The translations under genes were made by a program, and so were the position numbers. A DNA stretch of 64,000 bases from the NCBI GenBank assembly GCA_947632175.1, contig CANROC010000001.1, positions 124,001 through 188,000 of the forward strand, in the 5' to 3' direction. Below the pieces are notes generated by a model that searched no databases, was not told the DNA's origin, and worked only from the letters and a program-made list of their open reading frames with translations. Source of the stretch: an uncultured Oscillospiraceae bacterium (lineage in GTDB: Bacteria > Bacillota > Clostridia > Oscillospirales > Oscillospiraceae). Of this stretch, positions 56,975 through 64,000 are shown in pieces (position 1 is the stretch's first letter; each line of letters starts with the position of its first letter).

Positions 56975-58783
56975 TAGTATAGTAAAGTATTGACCGCTCT
57001 GACATCCCACGTTCGCTTCCCCCCTGCCCCCCTCCTACGAGGAGGGGGCGAAAAAGGTTTGCGCCGCTTTGCGGCGCAATTTTTATAAAGGCGGCGCGAA
57101 GCGCCGCAACCTTGTTCCCCTTGACCCCTTTTTCGGAAAAACTGCGCCCGCAGGCGCGCATCACAGCGCAACCGCCGCGCAGCGGCGGCTCTTAGGCCGG
57201 AAATGGGGTGGCCCCGCAGGGCCGGGGTATTCGAGCCCGTGGGGCGTAACTGATGTTTCCGGGAAACGAAACCTACTGCGTGCGGGCCGCCAAGAGTGGC
57301 GGCCCCTACAGGGCGCGTTGTCCAAACGGTTTCGATAAAACGAATCCGCCCCAATTATGCCGTAGGGGTCGCCGTCCTCGGCGACCCGCGTTGCGACAAC
57401 ATTCAATGTCGGTTGAATGGGATAACCTCCCACATTCCCCGTAGGGGCGGACCCATTGTCCGCCCGTGGCACGGTGCGGGATGGGAACGGTTCCGATATA
57501 ACGAAAATTGGTGGTTGTCGATAGGCGGGTCGCCGGGGACGGCGACCCCTACGGCGGATATCGCAAACCGGTGAAATTGACGCCCCCACCCTGCCCATCG
57601 CTTCGCTCGGGCACCCCTCCCGGAGGGAGGGGCAAAAAAGGTGCGTTGTCGCAACGGTTCCGATAAAACGGGCCTGCCCCCGTCCCGGAGCCCCCTCCTC
57701 GTAGGAGGGGGGCAGGGGGAAGCGAACGTGGGATGACAGACCGGTTCCGGCAAATCAAACCCGTTCCATTCACGCCGTACGGGCCGCCGCCCACGGCGGC
57801 CCTGCGTTGCAGGTTTCGGATTGCCTCTCGTTCAACGCCGTAGGGGCCGCCACTCCTGGCGGCCCGCGTTGCAGGGTTTGGATTGCCCTCGATGAACGCC
57901 GTAGGGGTCGCCGTCCCCGGCGACCCGCGTTGCGACGACCTCCCATGTCGGTTGAATGGGATAACCTTCCACATCCCCCGTAGGGGCGGACCCATGTGTC
58001 CGCCCGTGGCACGTTGCGGGACGGAAACGGTTCCGATATAACGAAAATTGGTGGTTGTCGATAGGCGGGTCGCCGGGGACGGCGACCCCTACGGCGGATA
58101 ACGCAAACAGGAAAAATAGACGCCCCCACCCTGCCCGTCGCTGCGCTCGGGCACCCCTCCCGGAGGGAGGGGCAAAAGAGGTTGCGATAACGAAACGATT
58201 CCGATAAACCGCGCCCGCCCCCGTCCCGGAGCCCCCTCCTCGTAGGAGGGGGGGCAGGGGGGAAGCGAACGTGGGATGTGAGAGCGGTTCCGTCAAATCG
58301 AATCCGCCCAAATTACGCCGTACGGGCCGCCGCCCACGGCGGCCCAGGTTTCAGGTTTCGGATTGTCCCTGATAATCGCCGTAGGGGCCGCTGCCCACAG
58401 CGGCCCGCGTTTCGATGATTTCCAATGTCGGTTGAATGGGATAACCTCCCACATCCCCCGTAGGGGCGGACCCATGTGTCCGCCCGTGGCACGGTGCGGG
58501 ATGGGGACGGTTCCGATAAAACGGTACATCCCGGTCAACGGGGGCATGGGCCGCCGTGGGCGGCGGCCCGTACGGCGTTGTTCGGGGCGTGTCAATAGAC
58601 AAGGGGCGGGTCGCCGGGGACGGCGACCCCTACGGCGGCGGGGGCGGGCGGGTGGGTAAATAAAAGAATGCGGCGAAGCCGCAAACCTTTTTCCCGCCGC
58701 CATCGAGCCATTTTTTCCGGCGGCATGTACGTCGGAAAAAATTCGCACGCATTCCCTTGTCTTTGAAGGCCGCAACGCGGCTT
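56975..58783. repeat. Intergenic mosaic repeat block 11 (about 1.8 kb)
   Basis: Convergent gap. Units: GAGGAGGGGG (57035, 57700, 58235), CCGCCAAGAGTGGCGG (57288), TCGCCGTCCTCGGCGA (57369) and TCGCCGTCCCCGGCGA (57909), CCGCCGCCCACGGCGG (57784, 58327), CCGCTGCCCACAGCGG (58387), GGGCGGACCCATGTGTCCGCCC type (57445, 57984, 58466), and CCCTCCCGGAGGGAGGG (57614, 58155). A TTTTTTCCG/CGGAAAAAA fragment of the palindrome element lies at 58709-58742. Confidence 0.87.
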
Positions 58784-58786
58784 TCA
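58757..58786 (-). terminator. Hairpin at the end of the phosphoesterase gene
   Basis: CTTTGAAGGCCGC / GCGGCTTTCAAAG with a short loop and one wobble position. It overlaps the stop codon at 58784. Similar to the hairpin after ackA. Confidence 0.5.
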
Positions 58787-59374
58787 AAGACAGATTTCGA
58801 CCTTCTCAAACGCGTTGATCACCTCGGTGCGGCGGCAGCGGGTGCGACGGGGGATGTTGACGCCGTAGTTGAGGTGGATGTGGCCGTGGATGAGGTAGGC
58901 GGGGTCGTATTTTTCGATGAGGGCGTTGAAGCACTCGAAGCCCTGGTGGGGCAGGTCCTCCAGGTCGTGGATGCCCCGGGGCGGGGCGTGGGTGAGGATG
59001 ATGTCCACGCCGCCGGCGCGCCAGGCGGCGAAGCGGAGCTTGTCGGCGCGGCGCTCCATCTGGAGCTCGGTGTACATGTTCTCGCCGGGGCGGTATTTCC
59101 GGGTGCCGCCCAGGCCCATGATGCGCACGCCCTTCACCGTCACCACCTTGCCGTCGGCGCAGATACAGCCGGTGGGCGGGTCGGCGGTGAAGCCGTCGTC
59201 GTGGTTGCCGCGGACGTACACCAGGGGGGTGTTGGACATGGTGACCAGAAACTCAAGGTACGCGCGCTTTAGGTCCCCGCAGGAGAGGATGAGGTCGTAG
59301 CCCGTCAAAGCGCCGGGCCGGTAGTAGTCGTAGAGGCTCTTGGCCTCCTCGTCGGACACGGCAAGGATCTTCAT
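58784..59374 (-). CDS. Calcineurin-like metallophosphoesterase
   Basis: 196 aa. Starts MKILAVSDEEAKSLYDYY, then LILSCGDLKRAYLEFL, VYVRGNHDDGF, DIILTHAPPRGIHD and YLIHGHIHLNYG, giving the metal ligands of the binuclear phosphoesterase fold. The first motif is ...SDEE rather than SDxH, so one canonical ligand is altered. Substrate unknown; small proteins of this type act on cyclic or phosphodiester compounds. ATG overlaps the stop of the BMP-like gene (ATGA), so it is coupled to it. Confidence 0.85.
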   Translation of the reverse strand: MKILAVSDEEAKSLYDYYRPGALTGYDLILSCGDLKRAYLEFLVTMSNTPLVYVRGNHDDGFTADPPTGCICADGKVVTVKGVRIMGLGGTRKYRPGENMYTELQMERRADKLRFAAWRAGGVDIILTHAPPRGIHDLEDLPHQGFECFNALIEKYDPAYLIHGHIHLNYGVNIPRRTRCRRTEVINAFEKVEICL

Positions 59375-61305
59375 TCCCGGGCGCCCTCCGGCTTCTTGGC
59401 CGGCTCAACGCCCACGGACTCCACGGTGGCCTTGCCGGTGGAGCTCAGCTCCTCGTATTCGGGGATCTTGCCCACCACGTTCTCCACCAGGTAGTCCATG
59501 GAGATGATCTCCTCCAGGTCGAAAGCGCGGCCCTCCTCCCCCACGGTATCGCCGCTCTGGATGTGGATGGGGCCCACGAAGGGGTCCACGATCCAGTGGC
59601 TGATGCCCTCCCGGAGATATCCGGCCAGACGCTTCACCGGCTCGGGCACCGCGTCGGAGAGGGACAGGTCCACCACGCCGGCGGACATGCCCCAGTAGTA
59701 GTTGATGGCCTTGCTGGAGCTTTCGTACTCGGCGCGGATGGCGCCGTTGAGGATCTGGCGGATGAGGCCCTCGTAGTAGACGCCCCAGTTCCATAAGGGC
59801 GCCGCCAGGCGCGTGGGGGCGCCGTTTTCCACGAGATACAGGCCGAAGGCGGCGTCGGACTCGTAGAGCTTGGCGTTGTCCATGGCGGAGATGAGGCGGA
59901 TGCCCCGGTCCGCTAAGCGCTTGGCGGCGGCGCGGCGGCCGCCTACGCTGGACCACTCCAGCTCCACCTTGGAGCGGGGGTTCACCATCCGGGCCCCCAG
60001 GGCGAAAGCGTTGATGCCGGCGATCTGGCCGTAGATGGGGTAGTCGCACACGTACCCGATACGCCCGTCCTCGCACAGCGCCCCGGCCACCGCGCCGATG
60101 ATGAACTTGGCCTCGTAGATCCGGGCGTAGTAGGTGCGGACATAGCGGTGGGACTTGTTGATGGAGCAGTTGAGAAAGAGGATGTCCGGGTGGTCCACCG
60201 CCGCCCGGAGGGAGGCCGGCAGGAGCACCGGGGAGGTGGTGAAGAGCACGTCGCACTTGTCCTGGTGGATGGCGCGCTCCAGGACCTCCCGGGGGTCGGA
60301 GGCCATGGCGTCGAAGTAGGAGGCGGTGGCGATCTTGTCCCCGAAGACACGCTCCACGTACCGCCGGCCCTGGTCGTGGCCGTGGGTCCAGCCGGAGGTC
60401 TCCGGCGTCTTGTCGTGGACGAAGCCCACCTTCAGCCCCAGGGCCGTGGTGGCGGTGGTCAGGACCTTGGTGAGGAGGGTGGCCCGGGGCTCCACGGGCA
60501 CGGGCTTGACCTCGATGGGCGTCTCCTCCTGCTGGAGCTTCAGCTCCTCCCAGAGCCTGCCCACGGACTTCTTCATCTGGGCGGAGTCCATATTGCGCAG
60601 GTCCTCGTAGGGGTAGATTTTCAAAAACACCAGCAGCGCGTCCCCGGCGCTGATACTGAGGCGTCCGCCGGAGCGCTCGTCAAAGGCGGCGCGGAAGTAG
60701 TGGTAGACCGAGGAGAACCGCCGCCGGTCCTCCTCGGTCCAGACGGACTCCGGGTCCCGGCCCAGAAGGCGCAGGAGCTCCCGGTAGCCGCCCTTTTTGG
60801 AGATCTCCAGGTAGTTGATGTGGGTCACACGGTTGAACTCCACGAACTCCGCGTAGTGGTCGCTCTCCGGCGTGCCGGGCTCGGGCATGACGCGGATGAC
60901 CTCCGCCGTGACGGTGGCGGCGTCGAAAAACTTGAGGACGCTGACGCGCTTGTTGCCCTCCTGGACATAGTAGCGGTTCATGTACTCAAAGGCCTTGATG
61001 GGATCGCGGATGCCGTCCTTCAGGTGGGCGGCGCACAGGGCTTTCCACTTCATGGCAAACTCCGTGTCCTCGTCGAGAATGGGCATGAAGTTCCGGGCGA
61101 AGCTGGTGGTGCGGCCCCGGGTCTTGGTGCCCACGATAAATTCCGCCGGGATCTGGATGGTCCCCAGGCGAATGCCGATGTTCACCCGCTCGTCGGGCAC
61201 AAAGTCGTCCAGCACCGGCAGCACGGGACTGACGCCCTTTGCTATGCACGCCCGGTACTCCTTCTGTCCCGCCTTCAGCGCTTCCTTGTAATACTGTTCC
61301 GGCAT
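59371..61305 (-). CDS. Cytosolic BMP/PnrA-like substrate-binding-domain protein with ParB-like N terminus
   Basis: 644 aa. The C-terminal half (from about residue 290, LGLKVGFVHDKTPETSGWTHGH) is a Bmp/PnrA-type periplasmic-binding fold as in nucleoside ABC transporters (GQIAGINAFALGARMVNP). There is no signal peptide or lipobox, so it is predicted cytosolic. The N-terminal part contains YVQEGNKRVSVLKFF (residues 113-127), which resembles the E-G-x-x-R-x motif of ParB-like nuclease/CTPase folds. The two parts are joined by a helical region. No permease or ATPase is adjacent. Likely a ligand-sensing regulatory protein rather than a transporter component. Confidence 0.78.
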   Translation of the reverse strand: MPEQYYKEALKAGQKEYRACIAKGVSPVLPVLDDFVPDERVNIGIRLGTIQIPAEFIVGTKTRGRTTSFARNFMPILDEDTEFAMKWKALCAAHLKDGIRDPIKAFEYMNRYYVQEGNKRVSVLKFFDAATVTAEVIRVMPEPGTPESDHYAEFVEFNRVTHINYLEISKKGGYRELLRLLGRDPESVWTEEDRRRFSSVYHYFRAAFDERSGGRLSISAGDALLVFLKIYPYEDLRNMDSAQMKKSVGRLWEELKLQQEETPIEVKPVPVEPRATLLTKVLTTATTALGLKVGFVHDKTPETSGWTHGHDQGRRYVERVFGDKIATASYFDAMASDPREVLERAIHQDKCDVLFTTSPVLLPASLRAAVDHPDILFLNCSINKSHRYVRTYYARIYEAKFIIGAVAGALCEDGRIGYVCDYPIYGQIAGINAFALGARMVNPRSKVELEWSSVGGRRAAAKRLADRGIRLISAMDNAKLYESDAAFGLYLVENGAPTRLAAPLWNWGVYYEGLIRQILNGAIRAEYESSSKAINYYWGMSAGVVDLSLSDAVPEPVKRLAGYLREGISHWIVDPFVGPIHIQSGDTVGEEGRAFDLEEIISMDYLVENVVGKIPEYEELSSTGKATVESVGVEPAKKPEGARE

Positions 61306-61336
61306 AAAATCCTCCCCCAGGTTCGTTTTCCCCTTG

Positions 61337-61364
61337 ATTGTACCATACCTGTCAAGCCTGTCAA
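61337..61364 (-). promoter_or_regulatory. Promoter of the BMP-like/phosphoesterase operon
   Basis: On the minus strand TTGACA (complement of 61359-61364), 16-bp spacer, TACAAT (complement of 61337-61342). A second TTGACA lies 10 bp closer. GGGGGAGGATTTT precedes the ATG. Confidence 0.75.
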
Positions 61365-61374
61365 GCCCCCGCGA

Positions 61375-62225
61375 TCGGTCGTGACGGCTCAGAACCCCCC
61401 ACCTTCGCTTCCCCCCTGCCCCCCTCCTACGAGGAGGGGGCTTAAAAAGGTTTGCGCCTGCGGCGCAGGCTTTAATTTGCCCGCGCGGCGGGGACGGGGG
61501 ACGAGGGAACTCCCGGTGAACGAAACTTACTACGTGCGGGCCGCCAAGAGTGGCGGCCCCTACAGGGTGCGTTATCTAACCGTTTCCGATAAAACAAATC
61601 CGCCCAAATTATGCCGTACGGGCCGCCGCCCACGGCGGCCCCCGTTCCGAAAACATCCAATGTTGGTTGAATGGGATAACCTCCCAAATCCACCGTAGGG
61701 GCGGACCCATGTGTCCGCCCGTGGCACGTGGCGGGACGGGGACGGTTCCGATAAAACGAAAATTGGTGGTTATCGGAGGGGCGGGTCGCCGGGGACGGCG
61801 ACCCCTACGGCGGTGTTCGGGACGGGTCGATAGACGTGGGGCGGGCCGCCAAAAGTGGCGGCCCCTACAAGGTACGTTGTCGGAACCGTTCCGACAAATC
61901 GCTCCCGCCCCCGTCTCGGAGCCCCCTCCTCGTAGGAGGGGGGCAGGGGGGAAGCGAACGTGGGATGACAGAGCGGTTCCGGCAAATGGCACCGCCTCCG
62001 ACACGTTAGCCCCTCCAACGGAGGGGACAGCCGCGAAGCGGCAGGGGTGGTGACGCGGCGGCGGGGGCGGGCGGGTGGGGAATATAAAGAATGCGGCGCA
62101 AGCCGCAACCTTTTTCCCGCCGCCGCGCGTGGAACCTTTCCGGCGCTTTGCGCCACCTCCCCCAGGGGGAGGTTAAAAAACGGCGCAAGCCGCAAACCTT
62201 TCCCCGCCGCAGCATCCGTCTGAAA
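61375..62225. repeat. Intergenic mosaic repeat block 12
   Basis: Divergent gap. Units: GAGGAGGGGG (61430, 61930), CCGCCAAGAGTGGCGG (61541), CCGCCGCCCACGGCGG (61622), GGGCGGACCCATGTGTCCGCCC type (61700), TCGCCGGGGACGGCGA (61786), CCGCCAAAAGTGGCGG variant (61846), a CTCCAACGGAGGGG unit (62012), and CGCCACCTCCCCCAGGGGGAGG near 62150. Confidence 0.86.
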
Positions 62226-62271
62226 GGAGCCCCCCGGAAAAATCCGCTTTTGGCTCGTGCCTTTTTTCCCC

Positions 62272-62299
62272 TTGCAAATCGGGAAAAACGATGTATAAT
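62272..62299 (+). promoter_or_regulatory. Promoter of the thrH-mntP unit
   Basis: TTGCAA (62272-62277), 16-bp spacer, perfect TATAAT (62294-62299), 33 bp before the ATG. Confidence 0.75.
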
Positions 62300-62332
62300 A
62301 GTCTGAAATGCCATTGAAAATGAGGTGTCGTT

Positions 62333-62938
62333 ATGAACATTGTCTGCCTGGATCTGGAGGGCGTGCTGGTGCCGGAGATCTGGATCGCGTTTTCGGAGGT
62401 GTCCGGCATCCCGGAGCTGCGGCGCACCACGCGGGACGAGCCGGATTACCATAAGCTCATGGCCTTCCGGCTGGCGATCTTGAAGGAGCACGGCCTGGGG
62501 CTTCGTCAGATCCAGGACGTCATCGCCAAAATAGAGCCGCTCCCCGGCGCGAAGGCGTTTCTCGATACCCTCCGGGCCGAGACGCAGGTTGTCATTCTCT
62601 CGGACACCTTTACGCAGTTCGCCTCGCCCCTGATGCGCAACCTGGGGTGGCCCACCATCTTCTGCAACGAGCTTATCGCGACCCCCTCCGGGGAGATCAC
62701 GGGCTTTCAAATGCGGTGCGAAAACTCCAAGCTCACCACCGTCCGGGCGCTCCAGTCCTGCGGGTTTGAGACGGTGGCCGCCGGGGACAGCTACAACGAC
62801 CTTGCCATGATCCGTGCCTCCAAGGCCGGGTTCCTCTTCCGCAGCACGGACAAGATCAAGGCCGACAACCCGGACCTCCCGGCCTTTGAGAGCTTCGACG
62901 AGCTTCTGGCCGGCATCCGCGCCGCCATCGGGGGCTGA
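62333..62938 (+). CDS. thrH: ThrH-like phosphoserine phosphatase / homoserine phosphotransferase
   Basis: 201-aa HAD protein of the ThrH type: motif I CLDLEGVLVPEIWIAF, motif II VVILSDTFTQFA, Lys in ENSKLTTVRAL, and motif IV AAGDSYNDLAMI. In Pseudomonas ThrH is a phosphoserine phosphatase that can also transfer phosphate to homoserine. The Glu after the first Asp and the EIWIAF context are typical of ThrH rather than SerB. TGAGGTGTCGTT precedes the ATG. Followed 2 bp later by mntP. Confidence 0.9.
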   Translation: MNIVCLDLEGVLVPEIWIAFSEVSGIPELRRTTRDEPDYHKLMAFRLAILKEHGLGLRQIQDVIAKIEPLPGAKAFLDTLRAETQVVILSDTFTQFASPLMRNLGWPTIFCNELIATPSGEITGFQMRCENSKLTTVRALQSCGFETVAAGDSYNDLAMIRASKAGFLFRSTDKIKADNPDLPAFESFDELLAGIRAAIGG

Positions 62939-62940
62939 GC

Positions 62941-63507
62941 ATGGGGTTTTGGGAGCTTTTCCTCACCGCCGTGGGCCTTTCTATGGACGCCTTCGCCGTC
63001 TCCGTCTGCAAGGGCCTGTCCGCCAAGGAGCTTCGGGCCGGGGACGCGGTGAAGACCGGGCTTTTCTTCGGCGGCTTTCAGGCGCTGATGCCGCTTCTGG
63101 GCTGGCTCCTGGGCCGGCAATTCGAGGCGTACATCACCGAGATCGACCACTGGATCGCTTTCATCCTCCTCGCCTTCATCGGCGGGAAGATGATCTGGGA
63201 GGTGGTCTTCGGCAAGGAGGAGGAGACAAGCGGCTCCTTCGGCTTCAAGGAGCTCCTCATCCTCGCCGTCGCCACCAGCATCGACGCCCTGGCCGTGGGC
63301 ATCACCTTCGCGTTTCTCTCGGTGGACATCTGGTCCTCCGTGGCCGTCATCGGCGTCACCACCTTCTGCTTTGGCGTGGGCGGCGTCTATCTCGGCAACC
63401 GGGTGGGCGGCCGGTTCCACGAGAAGGCGGAGATCGCCGGCGGCGTCATCCTCATCCTCATCGGACTTAAGATACTGTTAGAGCATCTGGACGTCATACA
63501 TTTTTAA
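62941..63507 (+). CDS. mntP: Manganese efflux pump MntP
   Basis: 188-aa membrane protein with six helices. Family motifs: AVGLSMDAFAVSVCKGL at the N terminus with its membrane Asp, and VATSIDALAVGITFAFL in the second half, giving the internal duplication typical of MntP/YebN. Exports Mn2+. Starts directly after the thrH-like stop, using GGGGGC upstream, so it is probably co-transcribed. In Bacteria mntP is often under a Mn-responsive riboswitch; none is visible here because the promoter lies upstream of thrH. Confidence 0.95.
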   Translation: MGFWELFLTAVGLSMDAFAVSVCKGLSAKELRAGDAVKTGLFFGGFQALMPLLGWLLGRQFEAYITEIDHWIAFILLAFIGGKMIWEVVFGKEEETSGSFGFKELLILAVATSIDALAVGITFAFLSVDIWSSVAVIGVTTFCFGVGGVYLGNRVGGRFHEKAEIAGGVILILIGLKILLEHLDVIHF

Positions 63508-63535
63508 GATTTTTTAAGAAAGAAGTAAGGTACAA

Positions 63536-64000
63536 ATGGCAAAGAAACAATTCAAAGCGGAATCCAAGCGGCTTCTGGACCTCATGATCAACTCCATCTA
63601 CACCCACCGGGAGATCTTCCTCCGGGAGATTATCTCCAACGCCTCCGACGCCATCGACAAGCTGGCGTACAAGGCGCTGACGGACCAGAACGTGGGGCTG
63701 AGCCGGGAGGATTTCCGCATCCGCGTGGTGTTGGACAAGGACGCGCGGACCATCACCGTCTCCGACAACGGCATCGGCATGACGAAGGAGGAGATGGAGG
63801 AGAATCTGGGCGTCATCGCCCACTCCGGGTCCTTCAAGTTCAAATCCGAGCTGGACAAGGGCGAAAACGACGACGTGGACATCATCGGGCAGTTCGGCGT
63901 GGGGTTCTACTCCGCCTTCATGGTGTCCGACAAGGTGACGGTCCTCTCCCGGGCCTACGGCGCGGACGCGGCGTACAAGTGGGAGAGCGAGGGCGCGGAC
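63536..64000 (+). CDS. htpG: Chaperone HtpG (Hsp90), 5' part
   Basis: First 155 codons; the gene runs off the window. GHKL ATPase N-terminal domain: [38 protein letters not shown] (N box), [19 protein letters not shown] and [21 protein letters not shown]-dependent cytosolic chaperone. AAGTAAGG lies before the ATG at 63536; 28 bp separate it from mntP. Confidence 0.96.
   Translation, partial: MAKKQFKAESKRLLDLMINSIYTHREIFLREIISNASDAIDKLAYKALTDQNVGLSREDFRIRVVLDKDARTITVSDNGIGMTKEEMEENLGVIAHSGSFKFKSELDKGENDDVDIIGQFGVGFYSAFMVSDKVTVLSRAYGADAAYKWESEGAD

Overview
The window reads as a chromosomal segment of a GC-rich, endospore-forming member of the Clostridia, most likely from the Oscillospiraceae/Ruminococcaceae side of the class (inference from gene content; no 16S is present). 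Evidence: a complete spoIIAA-spoIIAB-sigF operon, a ypeB germination gene, a SCIFF peptide with its radical-SAM maturase, a T-box in front of valS, a class of ProRS without the long bacterial insertion, and many consensus TTGACA-17-TATAAT promoters. No rRNA, tRNA, CRISPR array, prophage or transposase gene was seen.

Layout: 298-1778 spoIIA operon (-); 1861-4762 valS with T-box and promoter (-); 6830-11083 pcrA-HAD phosphatase-acyltransferase (-); 12508-13970 GNAT and type-4 uracil-DNA glycosylase (-), divergent from a yhaM-like nuclease (14107-15054, +); 15354-16947 SCIFF maturase and SCIFF peptide (-), then an Orn/Lys/Arg decarboxylase-family gene; 19072-25001 secreted foldase-like protein, transglutaminase lipoprotein, YigZ, HflX (all -); 25967-28965 PBP and FHA-FtsW (-); 29630-32540 gltX and ypeB (+); 33245-35045 malic enzyme and a SLOG protein (-); 35174-38035 XRE regulator, threonine aldolase, proS (+); 38078-38609 XRE regulator divergent from a 61-aa protein; 39743-47941 a giant transglutaminase/SLH surface protein and a two-component system with a third coupled gene (-); 48065-49188 HAD phosphatase and DUF1294 (+); 49808-56943 M20 amidohydrolase (-), TrmH methyltransferase (+), amidase (+), ackA (-), tmcAL (+); 58784-61305 phosphoesterase and BMP-like protein (-); 62333-64000 thrH-like, mntP and the start of htpG (+).

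About 12 kb (sum of the block lengths) is non-coding and made of mosaic arrays of short hairpin repeats. They share flanks (GCCGTAGGGG...CCCGC or the reverse) but have different, base-paired cores. They sit in nearly every long gap whatever the gene orientation, and they generate many false open frames.

The most interesting material lies in the gaps. Two copies (18395-18757 and 32856-33224, opposite orientation) of a roughly 370-bp module each carry two convergent consensus promoters. One drives an mRNA with a conserved 23-27 codon ORF behind a Shine-Dalgarno locked in a GAAA-tetraloop hairpin. The other drives a ~135-nt antisense RNA overlapping the mRNA 3' end, with a shared hairpin in between. 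This is type I toxin-antitoxin architecture, but the peptide looks like an amphipathic beta-strand, not a membrane helix. Separately, a ~210-bp element occurs twice in full and twice in part. It holds perfect 20-22 bp palindromes whose arms differ in every copy while the frame around them is conserved; each full copy is bracketed by a direct repeat of a local hairpin. A 259-bp MITE-like element and a parS-like 16-mer are also present.
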